Shown here: piece by piece, positions 1 to 6,274 of the stretch
How the letters are laid out: each line of letters opens with the position of its first letter
Numbering within the stretch: position 1 is the first letter of the stretch
Assembly: GCA_903907555.1 (NCBI GenBank)
Contig: CAIVOO010000020.1
Span: forward strand, 1 to 11,962
Reading direction: 5' to 3'
Length of the DNA: 11,962 nt
From: an uncultured archaeon
Lineage (GTDB): Archaea; Nanobdellota; Nanobdellia; Woesearchaeales; CAIVOO01
Made by a program: the position numbers and the translations under genes
The notes under the pieces: model-generated
Seen by the model: the letters and a program-made list of their open reading frames with translations, nothing else
What the model was told of the DNA's origin: nothing
Databases searched by the model: none

Positions 1-267
1 CAGCACAAGGTCGAAAGGATAAATAAAGTTGGGCTTTTGGGCAGTCTTGAAAATCAAGCCTTGCGCGCGATAAGTTTTAAGGTAATTTTTATGCAGGAAA
101 GAGCAAGCAAGCCTTTTTTCCCTTCCAAAACTTTTCGTATTGAGTTTTATGGTTTTGGTCTTTAGCACATTATGGATAGACTGAAAATCTTCCTTTTTCT
201 TTCCATGTAATGTTTTGAGAATAAAATCTTCCTCAAAAGATTTAGCAAGAAATTGTTCAGTCGCCAT
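1..267 (-). CDS. Partial hypothetical protein, N-terminal 89 residues
   Basis: An open frame starts at ATG 267 and runs without a stop off the left edge, so only the first 89 residues are visible and the C-terminus is missing. It begins MATEQFLAKSFEEDFILK, is rich in lysine (basic, hydrophilic, no membrane segment) and ends at the edge with YPFDLVL. A conserved-looking aromatic/basic stretch (YLKTYRAQGLIFKT) precedes it. I do not recognise the family. The FDLVL ending vaguely resembles the acidic strand of PD-(D/E)XK nucleases, but the catalytic core would lie outside the window, so this is only a guess. The start is supported by a TATA-like box about 27 bases upstream, consistent with a leaderless mRNA. 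It lies on the same strand as the platform-protein gene but has its own promoter, so it need not belong to the pilus system. Confidence 0.6.
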   Translation of the reverse strand, partial: MATEQFLAKSFEEDFILKTLHGKKKEDFQSIHNVLKTKTIKLNTKSFGREKRLACSFLHKNYLKTYRAQGLIFKTAQKPNFIYPFDLVL

Positions 268-288
268 ATTTAAAAAATAAGTAATCTG

Positions 289-300
289 ATTTATTAATTT
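289..300 (-). promoter_or_regulatory. TATA-like box for the 1-267 gene
   Basis: On the minus strand the AT-rich sequence AAATTAATAAATC is centred about 27 bases upstream of the ATG at 267, with no Shine-Dalgarno-like sequence between. That spacing fits an archaeal TATA box driving a leaderless transcript. It sits in the 61-base gap after the platform-protein stop codon. Confidence 0.4.
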
Positions 301-328
301 ATCGTAAGCGTAGTCTTTGTTTATGAAT

Positions 329-2593
329 TTATCCTAGCCCGCCGCTGGTTGCCATCTGCGATGCTATTATGTTGCTGGCTATTATGTTGAATATGAGTAT
401 TACAATGGCTGAAATAATTGTGTATTTGATGACGCTTGCGGTCACATTCTGCCCGATAAGGTAATCCTCATTCAGCTTGTCAGAGCCGTTTTCCACTCCG
501 TTGGACATTATTGTCAGGACATAGATTATCTGCACAACATACAATCCGACAATCAGCTGGAAATAATATGTCGGCAGCCCGTCGCCGAATAATTCTATCA
601 GGCTTGTCTGCTGGGTTGCTGCCTGCTCCTGTATGTTTTTTAGATTTGCTCCAAGCTTTCCGATTATTGTTGTAACCATTGATGTTATTCCTATGACTAT
701 GCCTGCGATTGCCGGAGTCAGGAATGTTATTTGCGATTTTACATCAGATATTACGTCTGCCAGCAAGTCCTTAAGCCTCTCGTCAACCTTGTGTATCTCT
801 TTGATGTAACGGGAAACATTCAATATTGCTTCAGCGGCAATTCTCGGCCCTTTCTTAGCGCTTTCAACAAGGACTTTCATCGAGCTCTCTATCAAGTTTG
901 ATGGAAACTGAGTCAAAGCCCCAACTTTGGGGTCGAATATTGCTGCCTCTACGCTCATTCCGAGATGCCTTATGTTTGCTTCAACTACTGAAAAGAAATT
1001 TCCTGAAACAGAGCCTTCCATTACGCTTGCAACCTTGCCGAAAGCAATCTCTGCAGGCAATCCATCTCCCAACCTGTTTCCGAGCTGGAACAATGCAGAT
1101 GCGAATTCTTTCTCAAGGTTTTTCGAACGCTCCCTTATTTTTATTACATTCTGCGACTTGAGCTTGTAATACAATCCTATGCTTAATCCGAACGCCAGAG
1201 GGAATAAAAGGCTGATTAGTGATGCTCCCAATCCGAATGGACCCACAATTTTTCCAGGATCTGTTTTTGACATTGAAGTGTGATAGCCTAGAAATTCATA
1301 TTTTGCATTTCTTGTCTGTATAGGATCAGTCACATCAACAGTATTGACGCAAAACATGCCTCCGTTTTCGCACTCAGTCGGTATTATGTAATCAACATTT
1401 GGGTTAAGAGCATGTATTACCAAAGGTGACAGGGCTATGCACATGCAAATCATGAATGTGAATATTGCCACGTAAAGCGGGTCAAATCCTATCTCCAACC
1501 CCATTATCTTTATTGAAAACTTTTTGTATTTCTTAAGCTCTGGATTCTCTTCAGAAATATCTGTATCCCCATATCCTGTCGGCCTCTTTGAAAGTATTGT
1601 TTTGGAGAAATAATAAACGCCTATTGGAAGTATTACATTGTAAAGCATTGCAAGATGGTACCATTTTATCCCTTCCATGAAGCTTACGACAAGAGGCAGT
1701 ATCACAAGCCCCAATATTGGAAGTATTATTCCCATCATGTGCAAAACTGTGAGGGGCGACTTCAAATTCTGCGCATAGTGAAGCATCTTCTCGAAAGTTT
1801 CGTCAAGCATTGTTGAAAGAGATTTGTCGAGCAGGAGAAGCCTTCTTTCTTCAGAGCCTTCGTAAAGCGATGATTCTATCAAGTGGAATGATTCTATGAA
1901 TTCGAGATTCCATTTCTTCCAGCTTTCAAGGTATGCTTCAAGAGATTCCTTTATTGATTCATATCTTTCTGTCTCAACATCCCAAAGGATTTTTTTAAGG
2001 TCAAATGACAATGGAGGAACAAGCCTGTTTGAGGCGAACTCTATCGCCAGCTCAAGATTTGATGTGTGGCGCATGTAGGTAACGATGTAGAATATGCACA
2101 GCACCATCTGGTTGCTTGCACGCATCCTCCAGCTTTCTGCAAGGAATTCTGGAAGCTTCGTCAGAGGATAGATAAGTACTGCGCCTATAATGATGAAAAA
2201 TGTGAGGAAAAACATTGAAGTCTCCCCGCCCAGGAGAGCTGGAACGACAAAGCTTAGGAAAACTCCGATAAGCATGAATGCAAAAGGGAAAAGGTAAGAT
2301 GCTGAAACAACTCCGCTGGGAGTTACATTGAGATGGCAGATGTCGATATTCTCCTGAAGCTCTGCAGCTTTCTTTTTGTCAGGCTTGAGCTTTATCAGCT
2401 TTTCACTTATGTTGCAAAGCTTCTCGTAGGCAGTCATGTGCTTTGGCATGTACTGCTCCTTGAAAATCTGATATTCTCGAGAAGTTATGGGCTGCGGCTC
2501 TACACGTTCTTTTGGAGTCAGAAGCTGAGTCTTTAGCTTAGACTCATACTTATGCATCATCTCCTTTACTTCTTCAGGCGAAACTCCTGCCAT
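329..2593 (-). CDS. FlaJ/TadC-type (T2SSF) pilus platform membrane protein
   Basis: A 754-residue polytopic membrane protein, probably the inner-membrane platform that couples the neighbouring ATPase to filament assembly. About nine membrane segments are visible, near residues 97-118, 123-146, 283-306, 313-332, 371-396, 453-476, 622-645, 673-698 and 719-745. Two cytosolic helical regions (about 150-282 and 477-621) sit between membrane segments as in duplicated GspF/T2SSF domains. The second contains the typical EFASALFQLGNRLGDGLP stretch (496-513). A hydrophilic N-terminal arm of about 95 residues precedes the first helix. The loop after the fifth helix carries a Cys pair (C408, C415) that could be disulfide-bonded outside. 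At 754 residues it is longer than typical archaeal FlaJ (about 550), resembling the longer platform proteins of archaeal adhesion pili. The ATG at 2593 lies one base after the ATPase stop codon, indicating translational coupling. Identification as a T2SSF-type platform is strong; the exact filament type is inferred. Confidence 0.88.
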   Translation of the reverse strand: MAGVSPEEVKEMMHKYESKLKTQLLTPKERVEPQPITSREYQIFKEQYMPKHMTAYEKLCNISEKLIKLKPDKKKAAELQENIDICHLNVTPSGVVSASYLFPFAFMLIGVFLSFVVPALLGGETSMFFLTFFIIIGAVLIYPLTKLPEFLAESWRMRASNQMVLCIFYIVTYMRHTSNLELAIEFASNRLVPPLSFDLKKILWDVETERYESIKESLEAYLESWKKWNLEFIESFHLIESSLYEGSEERRLLLLDKSLSTMLDETFEKMLHYAQNLKSPLTVLHMMGIILPILGLVILPLVVSFMEGIKWYHLAMLYNVILPIGVYYFSKTILSKRPTGYGDTDISEENPELKKYKKFSIKIMGLEIGFDPLYVAIFTFMICMCIALSPLVIHALNPNVDYIIPTECENGGMFCVNTVDVTDPIQTRNAKYEFLGYHTSMSKTDPGKIVGPFGLGASLISLLFPLAFGLSIGLYYKLKSQNVIKIRERSKNLEKEFASALFQLGNRLGDGLPAEIAFGKVASVMEGSVSGNFFSVVEANIRHLGMSVEAAIFDPKVGALTQFPSNLIESSMKVLVESAKKGPRIAAEAILNVSRYIKEIHKVDERLKDLLADVISDVKSQITFLTPAIAGIVIGITSMVTTIIGKLGANLKNIQEQAATQQTSLIELFGDGLPTYYFQLIVGLYVVQIIYVLTIMSNGVENGSDKLNEDYLIGQNVTASVIKYTIISAIVILIFNIIASNIIASQMATSGGLG

Positions 2594-2594
2594 C

Positions 2595-4868
2595 TTACTT
2601 ACCCAGCTGCCTCTTCTTCACAGCTTTCTTTAGCCATTCATTCCATTCGAAGAAAATCCTTTTTGAATCAAGATATCCTACTTCATCCCTCACACGGTCT
2701 GATATCCTGTGGAACTGGTCATTTGATTGAATTGAAAAGTCTGCTTCAAGTATGTCCGGATCGTTTATTTTTTTCGACATTTCAACAAGAGCCTGCTTTA
2801 TGTTTGCCCTAAGCTCGATGTTTTCCCACACAGCATCCCAGTTTCCAGCCCACTCCCTGACATTTCCTGCTATGCTTTTTAGAATGTCAGAATCCCCGTT
2901 AATCAAGTCTGGGGTTGGAACAAGCTGGTCGAGCTTTGCATCATATTTCATTAAATCGACAAACCCATGCTCAAGCAGAGGGTCATTTTCCCAGTGCTTT
3001 CTCACTTCTGTAATTGCTGTAACCCTTCTCCATCTGTGCAATCCGTCAGAAGATCTTATCGGATTTGCAACAATTATGATGTCTGTTGCCTTGAATGATG
3101 TTTTCGGGACTTGCAAGTCATTTACAACCCTATCGTAAACTCCGTACGGCGAATCTCCGTGGATTGTTCCTGCCACAACATTTGCAAGCGCTCCAACTCT
3201 CATTGCCTCATAAAGAGCTCTTGCTTCTGTGCTTCTTACTTCTCCCACGAACAGTGCAGAGTCTCCAAGCCTTAATGTTGTCCTTATTCCTTCATCAGCA
3301 GGGACTTCAGTTCCTCCTCGAGACATTGCGGATGCGACCTTCATCTGCTGTATGTTGTATCCTAATTTGACAAGCGGCATTACCGGCAATTCCAAAGTGT
3401 CTTCTATTGTGATTATGCGGTGCTTTCTCATGATTTCTGTAAGCACGCTTCCAAGAAGAGAAGTTTTTCCTGCGCTTCTTGTTCCTGCAACAAGTATTGT
3501 CCTGCTTCCATCAATTATGAAGCTGATAAGCCCTGCAGCAAGCGGATTAATCATTCCCAATTTCATGAATAATGGAAGGGTCCATGGCTTGTCCCTGTGC
3601 CTTCTGAATGCGAATGCAAGTCCGCTTGGATTAAGCGGAGCTGTTATCGCTCCGACTCTTGCCCTTGCTCCAGGGATTTCTATTTCTGTATCTAAAATTG
3701 GATTTGCCTCATCGAGAGGCCTTCCTGAAAGCAGCCTTAATTTTGATGCCCATGATTCTGCCTCAGGATTTGTTGTTATGATGTTGGTTTTGCACTCATC
3801 AAAATCGGCATGAACAATGAACATGGGAATCTTTCCCATCGGGCTGTTGATTGTGACATCCTGCATCTTCTCATCCTGCAGAAGGACTTCTATCAGCCCA
3901 AAACCGATTGTGTACCTCACAAGTATTCTAGTCAGCTGGTCCAAGTCATCTTGAGTTAGAGAAATATTCCTGTAGTTTGCAAGCTCTTCAATCAAGTCCC
4001 TGCCAACATTATAGAATACCTGCCTCATCCTCTCTGGATCTGTGAATTCTGATTTCTCTGGCTTGTGCTCTGCCATTATTTTTCTTGCCAAATCAAGAAT
4101 CTCGTATTTTTCTTCGCCAAGCTTGAACTCTGGCGGCATCATATGGTATGTTGTAAGAACTGTGTCCGGAGTCCTGAATATTGTGACTTCAGTCTCTCCT
4201 CCGACAACATAGCTTGCAATCTCTTCGCCATCGAGAGGATAGCTTGCCATAAGTTTTGTAAACATGAAATCTGGCTTTATTGTCGGCCTGAAGAATTTTT
4301 TATATACAGTCCTGTCTCCTAGCTGGTAGCCTGCAAGATATGGCTTTGCAATTGTAATAAGCCGCGTTTTTTCCAGCTGCGTCAGGATATAATTAAGGAG
4401 ATTGATGTACTGCTTTTCTCCCTCACTATCTGCCTCCTCAACATAATGCTCAAGCTTTATTCTTTCATCTCTAAGAATTCTTTTAAGCTCTGCATAGCAG
4501 CCAAGAGGGTCGCTTTTCAGGAGCTTGAAAATAAGATTTTGTATGTCATTATATCTCTGATCCAGATCCTTCTTGAATTTCCCGCCGAAGGAAAGAGCCT
4601 CGTGGCTGAATAAGTGCTTTGATTTTGCCAGAATATTGAACAGCCTTGCAATCTCCCAAATCAGCTGAGTTGCTTCAAAATCATATTCATAATCCCTTTT
4701 CTGCACAAAAACAATTCTGGCAGCCCCTCCAGATTCAAGAAGAAAGTCGCATGTGCGCGACATTGTAACAGGATCATCTTCCAAAGATGGAACTCTCAGG
4801 TATTGATCATAATTTATCCTTAGAATGGCCTCTCCGCCTTCTCTTAATACCTCGTACTCGTCAGCCAT
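2595..4868 (-). CDS. Type II/IV secretion system ATPase, FlaI/GspE-like
   Basis: A 757-residue cytosolic hexameric ATPase expected to power type IV filament assembly. Signature motifs in order: the arginine-rich loop GARARVGAITAPLNPSG (400-416), Walker A GTRSAGKTS (462-470, K468/T469), Asp box ITIEDTLEL (486-494), Walker B with catalytic Glu in LFVGEVR (539-545, E543) and His box AGTIHGDS (566-573, H570). Walker A is variant: the usual TGSGK is RSAGK. The N-terminal region before the catalytic core is about 330 residues and a C-terminal tail of about 130 residues follows it, so the protein is larger than ArlI/FlaI (about 550). No second ATPase or ArlH is nearby. The start at 4868 is supported by a purine-rich ribosome binding site directly upstream and a TATA box further back. 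The platform-protein gene follows after one base. An archaellum motor, an adhesive pilus or a secretion pseudopilus are all possible; the family call is firm. Confidence 0.93.
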   Translation of the reverse strand: MADEYEVLREGGEAILRINYDQYLRVPSLEDDPVTMSRTCDFLLESGGAARIVFVQKRDYEYDFEATQLIWEIARLFNILAKSKHLFSHEALSFGGKFKKDLDQRYNDIQNLIFKLLKSDPLGCYAELKRILRDERIKLEHYVEEADSEGEKQYINLLNYILTQLEKTRLITIAKPYLAGYQLGDRTVYKKFFRPTIKPDFMFTKLMASYPLDGEEIASYVVGGETEVTIFRTPDTVLTTYHMMPPEFKLGEEKYEILDLARKIMAEHKPEKSEFTDPERMRQVFYNVGRDLIEELANYRNISLTQDDLDQLTRILVRYTIGFGLIEVLLQDEKMQDVTINSPMGKIPMFIVHADFDECKTNIITTNPEAESWASKLRLLSGRPLDEANPILDTEIEIPGARARVGAITAPLNPSGLAFAFRRHRDKPWTLPLFMKLGMINPLAAGLISFIIDGSRTILVAGTRSAGKTSLLGSVLTEIMRKHRIITIEDTLELPVMPLVKLGYNIQQMKVASAMSRGGTEVPADEGIRTTLRLGDSALFVGEVRSTEARALYEAMRVGALANVVAGTIHGDSPYGVYDRVVNDLQVPKTSFKATDIIIVANPIRSSDGLHRWRRVTAITEVRKHWENDPLLEHGFVDLMKYDAKLDQLVPTPDLINGDSDILKSIAGNVREWAGNWDAVWENIELRANIKQALVEMSKKINDPDILEADFSIQSNDQFHRISDRVRDEVGYLDSKRIFFEWNEWLKKAVKKRQLGK

Positions 4869-4870
4869 TA

Positions 4871-4880
4871 CCTCCCCTCT
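4871..4880 (-). promoter_or_regulatory. Shine-Dalgarno-like site of the ATPase gene
   Basis: The minus strand reads AGAGGGGAGGTA directly before the ATG at 4868. It is complementary to the archaeal 16S 3' end, although the best match (GGAGGT) is unusually close to the start; the alternative GAGG register gives about seven bases. It fixes the start and shows this mRNA has a leader, unlike several neighbours. Confidence 0.6.
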
Positions 4881-4905
4881 TTTTATTACTATGATATCCT
4901 AACAC

Positions 4906-4919
4906 AAGATTTAATACTT
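4906..4919 (-). promoter_or_regulatory. TATA box of the ATPase/platform operon
   Basis: The minus strand AAGTATTAAATCTTG is a good archaeal TATA-like sequence centred about 44 bases upstream of the ATG at 4868. This would give a leader of about 18 bases that includes the ribosome binding site. It is divergent from the promoter of the coiled-coil gene at 4981, with the two boxes about 40 bases apart, so the two units could be co-regulated. Confidence 0.5.
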
Positions 4920-4944
4920 CTCGACATTAGAGTCTAATAGAACG

Positions 4945-4957
4945 CTATATTTAAATG
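4945..4957 (+). promoter_or_regulatory. TATA box of the 4981 coiled-coil gene (leaderless)
   Basis: CTATATTTAAATG is centred about 27-29 bases upstream of the ATG at 4981. There is no Shine-Dalgarno sequence in between, so transcription probably starts at or next to the start codon. Confidence 0.6.
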
Positions 4958-4980
4958 TTTTCAGTATAATCATACATAAA

Positions 4981-5412
4981 ATGCCAGACACACAAGAGGA
5001 GACAAAAAAGACGCTTTTCGGGGCAAAACCTGCCCAGGCCGGCAATGTAAATGAGCTTGTGGCAGAAGTAAACAACATAGCCAGAAGCCTCAAATCTGTT
5101 GAGGACAAGCTTAACAACCTTAGAAACAAGACGCAGCTGATAGACCAAAACGTTCTCGCAGTCAATAAAAAAGTGAATGATGATTTGAAAGTCATGAATT
5201 CTGACGTGCTTGAGCTGAAGAGGGAGATTCAGGACATGAGAGAGAAGATGAAGCTTGTCGTGAAAGAGCTCAAGCTATGCGCCAAATACGATGAAGTAAA
5301 AGTCTTGGAAAAATACATAGAAATGTGGAATCCGGTCACATTTGTCACAAGGGATGAGGTCTTGAACATAGTAAAAGATGAAATTGACAAACGATGGCAT
5401 AATTTGGAGTAA
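4981..5412 (+). CDS. Coiled-coil accessory protein, possibly ArlC/D-like
   Basis: A 143-residue soluble, charged protein with no signal or membrane segment. After a short flexible N-terminus (to about residue 22), residues about 23-98 form a long heptad-rich helix predicted to be a coiled coil (for example EVNNIARSLKSVEDKLNNL). The C-terminal part, residues 116-127, carries WNPVTFVTRDEV, followed by an amphipathic helix. This Trp-Asn-Pro / Phe-Val-Thr pattern resembles the C-terminal module of archaellum accessory proteins ArlC/D/E (FlaC/D/E), which link the motor to cytosolic switch components. I make that link from memory of the pattern, not from a search. It is divergent from the ATPase operon and encoded next to a second coiled-coil gene, which supports a cytosolic role with the motor. 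The start is backed by a leaderless promoter. One cysteine (C100) is present. Confidence 0.75.
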   Translation: MPDTQEETKKTLFGAKPAQAGNVNELVAEVNNIARSLKSVEDKLNNLRNKTQLIDQNVLAVNKKVNDDLKVMNSDVLELKREIQDMREKMKLVVKELKLCAKYDEVKVLEKYIEMWNPVTFVTRDEVLNIVKDEIDKRWHNLE

Positions 5413-5457
5413 GTTGTAATTATTTGCATAATTCTAAGGATAAAATATTCTTCCAAG

Positions 5458-5506
5458 CGTGGGTGGCTGTCAAAGTCGTGCTTAATGTTTTATAGCAGCC
5501 CCCACG
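5458..5506 (+). repeat. Inverted repeat, 11-bp stem with one bulge
   Basis: CGTGGG(T)GGCTG at 5458-5469 pairs perfectly with CAGCCCCCACG at 5496-5506, apart from a single bulged T at 5464. The loop is 26 bases, mostly AT. The stem is long and GC-rich against an AT-rich background. It is not followed by a clean T-run, so it is not a typical intrinsic terminator. It may be part of a structured RNA or the 3' UTR of the preceding gene. Confidence 0.65.
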
Positions 5507-5590
5507 TCCCCCTCGCTTTCCAATCTTGCTGCGATGGTGGGTGGAGGGCTTCTATTCTACTCTAAGCGCTACTTCGAATTCCCTCCCTGA
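5458..5590 (+). ncRNA. Candidate structured RNA (unassigned)
   Basis: Three nested or adjacent helices can be drawn by eye: 5458-5469/5496-5506 (11 bp), TCGC 5513-5516 with GCGA 5531-5534, and GGAGGG 5543-5548 with CCCTCC 5581-5586, the last extended by TTC 5550-5552/GAA 5576-5578. The octamer GTGGGTGG occurs twice (5459-5466 and 5537-5544), and both copies can pair with the same C-rich strand at 5499-5505, so two exclusive folds exist. The sequence does not fit tRNA, RNase P or a clear C/D box RNA. The strand and ends are unknown and the plus strand is given only by convention. It could instead be a 5' or 3' UTR element. Confidence 0.35.
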
Positions 5591-5629
5591 ATAAAATACC
5601 AAATAACCATCATGTAAAGATTTTAAAAA

Positions 5630-5641
5630 GCTTTAAATATA
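5630..5641 (+). promoter_or_regulatory. TATA box of the 5662 gene (leaderless)
   Basis: GCTTTAAATATA is centred about 26 bases upstream of the ATG at 5662, with no Shine-Dalgarno sequence between. This is the strongest example in the window of the leaderless promoter arrangement. Confidence 0.65.
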
Positions 5642-5661
5642 CAAAACAATTCATTTCGTTT

Positions 5662-6258
5662 ATGCCAGATGACATACCAACAGCACAAGTAATGAGCTTA
5701 AGGTCTCAGGGGCTTAACAATAACCAGATAGTCCAGGCATTGCAGAGGGATGGATATTCTTTAACTCAAATTTATGATGCCATGAATCAGGCAGATGTCA
5801 AGAGCAGCGTCCAGCCTTCGCCGATGGAAGGTCCTGCGCCGCAGGGATATGGCTATGAGCAGCAGCCTGCGATGGCTGGTGGAAGGGCAGTAAGCACAGA
5901 CATGATACAGCCGCTTGTCGAATCAATCGTTGAGGAAAAGTGGCAGGAACTGGTTGTCAGCGTTTCCAAGATATCTGAATGGAAGGATAAGACAGAGATT
6001 AGGATTAATGCGATTGAGCAGGCAATGAATATGCTAAAGGCTGATTTTGACAAGCTTCATGAATCCATACTCGAAAAGGTTGGAGAGTACGACAGGCACA
6101 TAACAGATGTTGGCGTCGAGATACAGGCGCTTGAAAAGGTTTTCCAAAAAATACTGCCCGGCTTCATGGAAAATATCGGGGAGCTTTCAAGAATTACTAA
6201 AGACTTGCGCGACGTAAGCGGAAAGAATGCTGTAATCGGCATAAAAAAGAAGATTTAA
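5662..6258 (+). CDS. Coiled-coil protein with N-terminal helical repeat domain
   Basis: A 198-residue soluble protein with no signal or membrane segment. Residues about 6-45 form a compact helical module in which two similar units follow each other (LRSQGLNNNQIVQAL, then QRDGYSLTQIYDAM), resembling a UBA- or helix-turn-helix-like fold. A Pro/Gln/Gly-rich flexible linker covers about 50-75. Residues about 82-185 are almost continuous charged amphipathic helix, probably a coiled coil, with a Trp at 94 and 107. The C-terminus is basic (IGIKKKI). It probably works with the coiled-coil protein at 4981 as a cytosolic scaffold or regulator for the nearby filament motor, but this rests on position alone. 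The start is fixed by a TATA box 26 bases upstream. It ends 16 bases from the convergent gene at 6275. I do not recognise a named family. Confidence 0.8.
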   Translation: MPDDIPTAQVMSLRSQGLNNNQIVQALQRDGYSLTQIYDAMNQADVKSSVQPSPMEGPAPQGYGYEQQPAMAGGRAVSTDMIQPLVESIVEEKWQELVVSVSKISEWKDKTEIRINAIEQAMNMLKADFDKLHESILEKVGEYDRHITDVGVEIQALEKVFQKILPGFMENIGELSRITKDLRDVSGKNAVIGIKKKI

Positions 6259-6274
6259 TTCTTAAAAAAATTTG
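6256..6274 (-). terminator. T-rich terminator for the membrane-protein cluster
   Basis: Just past the stop codon of the 6275-6808 gene, the minus strand reads AAATTTTTTTAAGAATT, a seven-T run with no hairpin. That is typical of archaeal termination. It lies in the 16-base gap between convergent genes. Confidence 0.4.

Larger units (their letters stand above)
5413..5661 (+). other. Intergenic region, 249 bases, with GC-rich core
   Basis: No credible protein frame is seen. The first 45 bases and the last 70 are AT-rich as in other gaps here. The middle (about 5457-5590) is much richer in G and C and has several inverted repeats, described separately. The right end holds the promoter of the 5662 gene. 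An AT-rich box at 5439-5450 could start transcription near 5470. Confidence 0.6.

Noticed and set aside
3229..3813. A 194-codon open frame on the plus strand opposite the ATPase gene
   Set aside because: It is antisense to a clearly conserved ATPase, its start region has no promoter or ribosome binding site, and its translation has no recognisable domain. It is a by-product of codon use on the other strand. The same applies to the shorter plus-strand frames at 898-1169, 2333-2536, 2552-2812, 2752-3138, 3095-3370 and 4065-4322.
2595..4868. VirB11-type conjugation ATPase
   Set aside because: No other VirB or relaxase genes are present, and the partner gene is a T2SSF-type platform protein, which goes with type IV filament ATPases.
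4911..5195. Minus-strand frames opposite the 4981 coiled-coil gene (also 5229-5456)
   Set aside because: The plus-strand gene has a good promoter, heptad pattern and conserved-looking C-terminal motif, and the minus frames overlap it entirely or mostly.
5458..5506. Intrinsic terminator for the 4981 gene
   Set aside because: The stem is long but no T-run follows it on the plus strand, the loop is large, and archaeal termination normally relies on T-runs rather than hairpins.
5543..5590. Possible tRNA or split tRNA 3' half, because of TTCGAAT followed by CCCTCC
   Set aside because: The bases flanking TTCGAAT cannot form the five-pair T stem on either strand, and no D arm or anticodon arm can be drawn at the right spacing.
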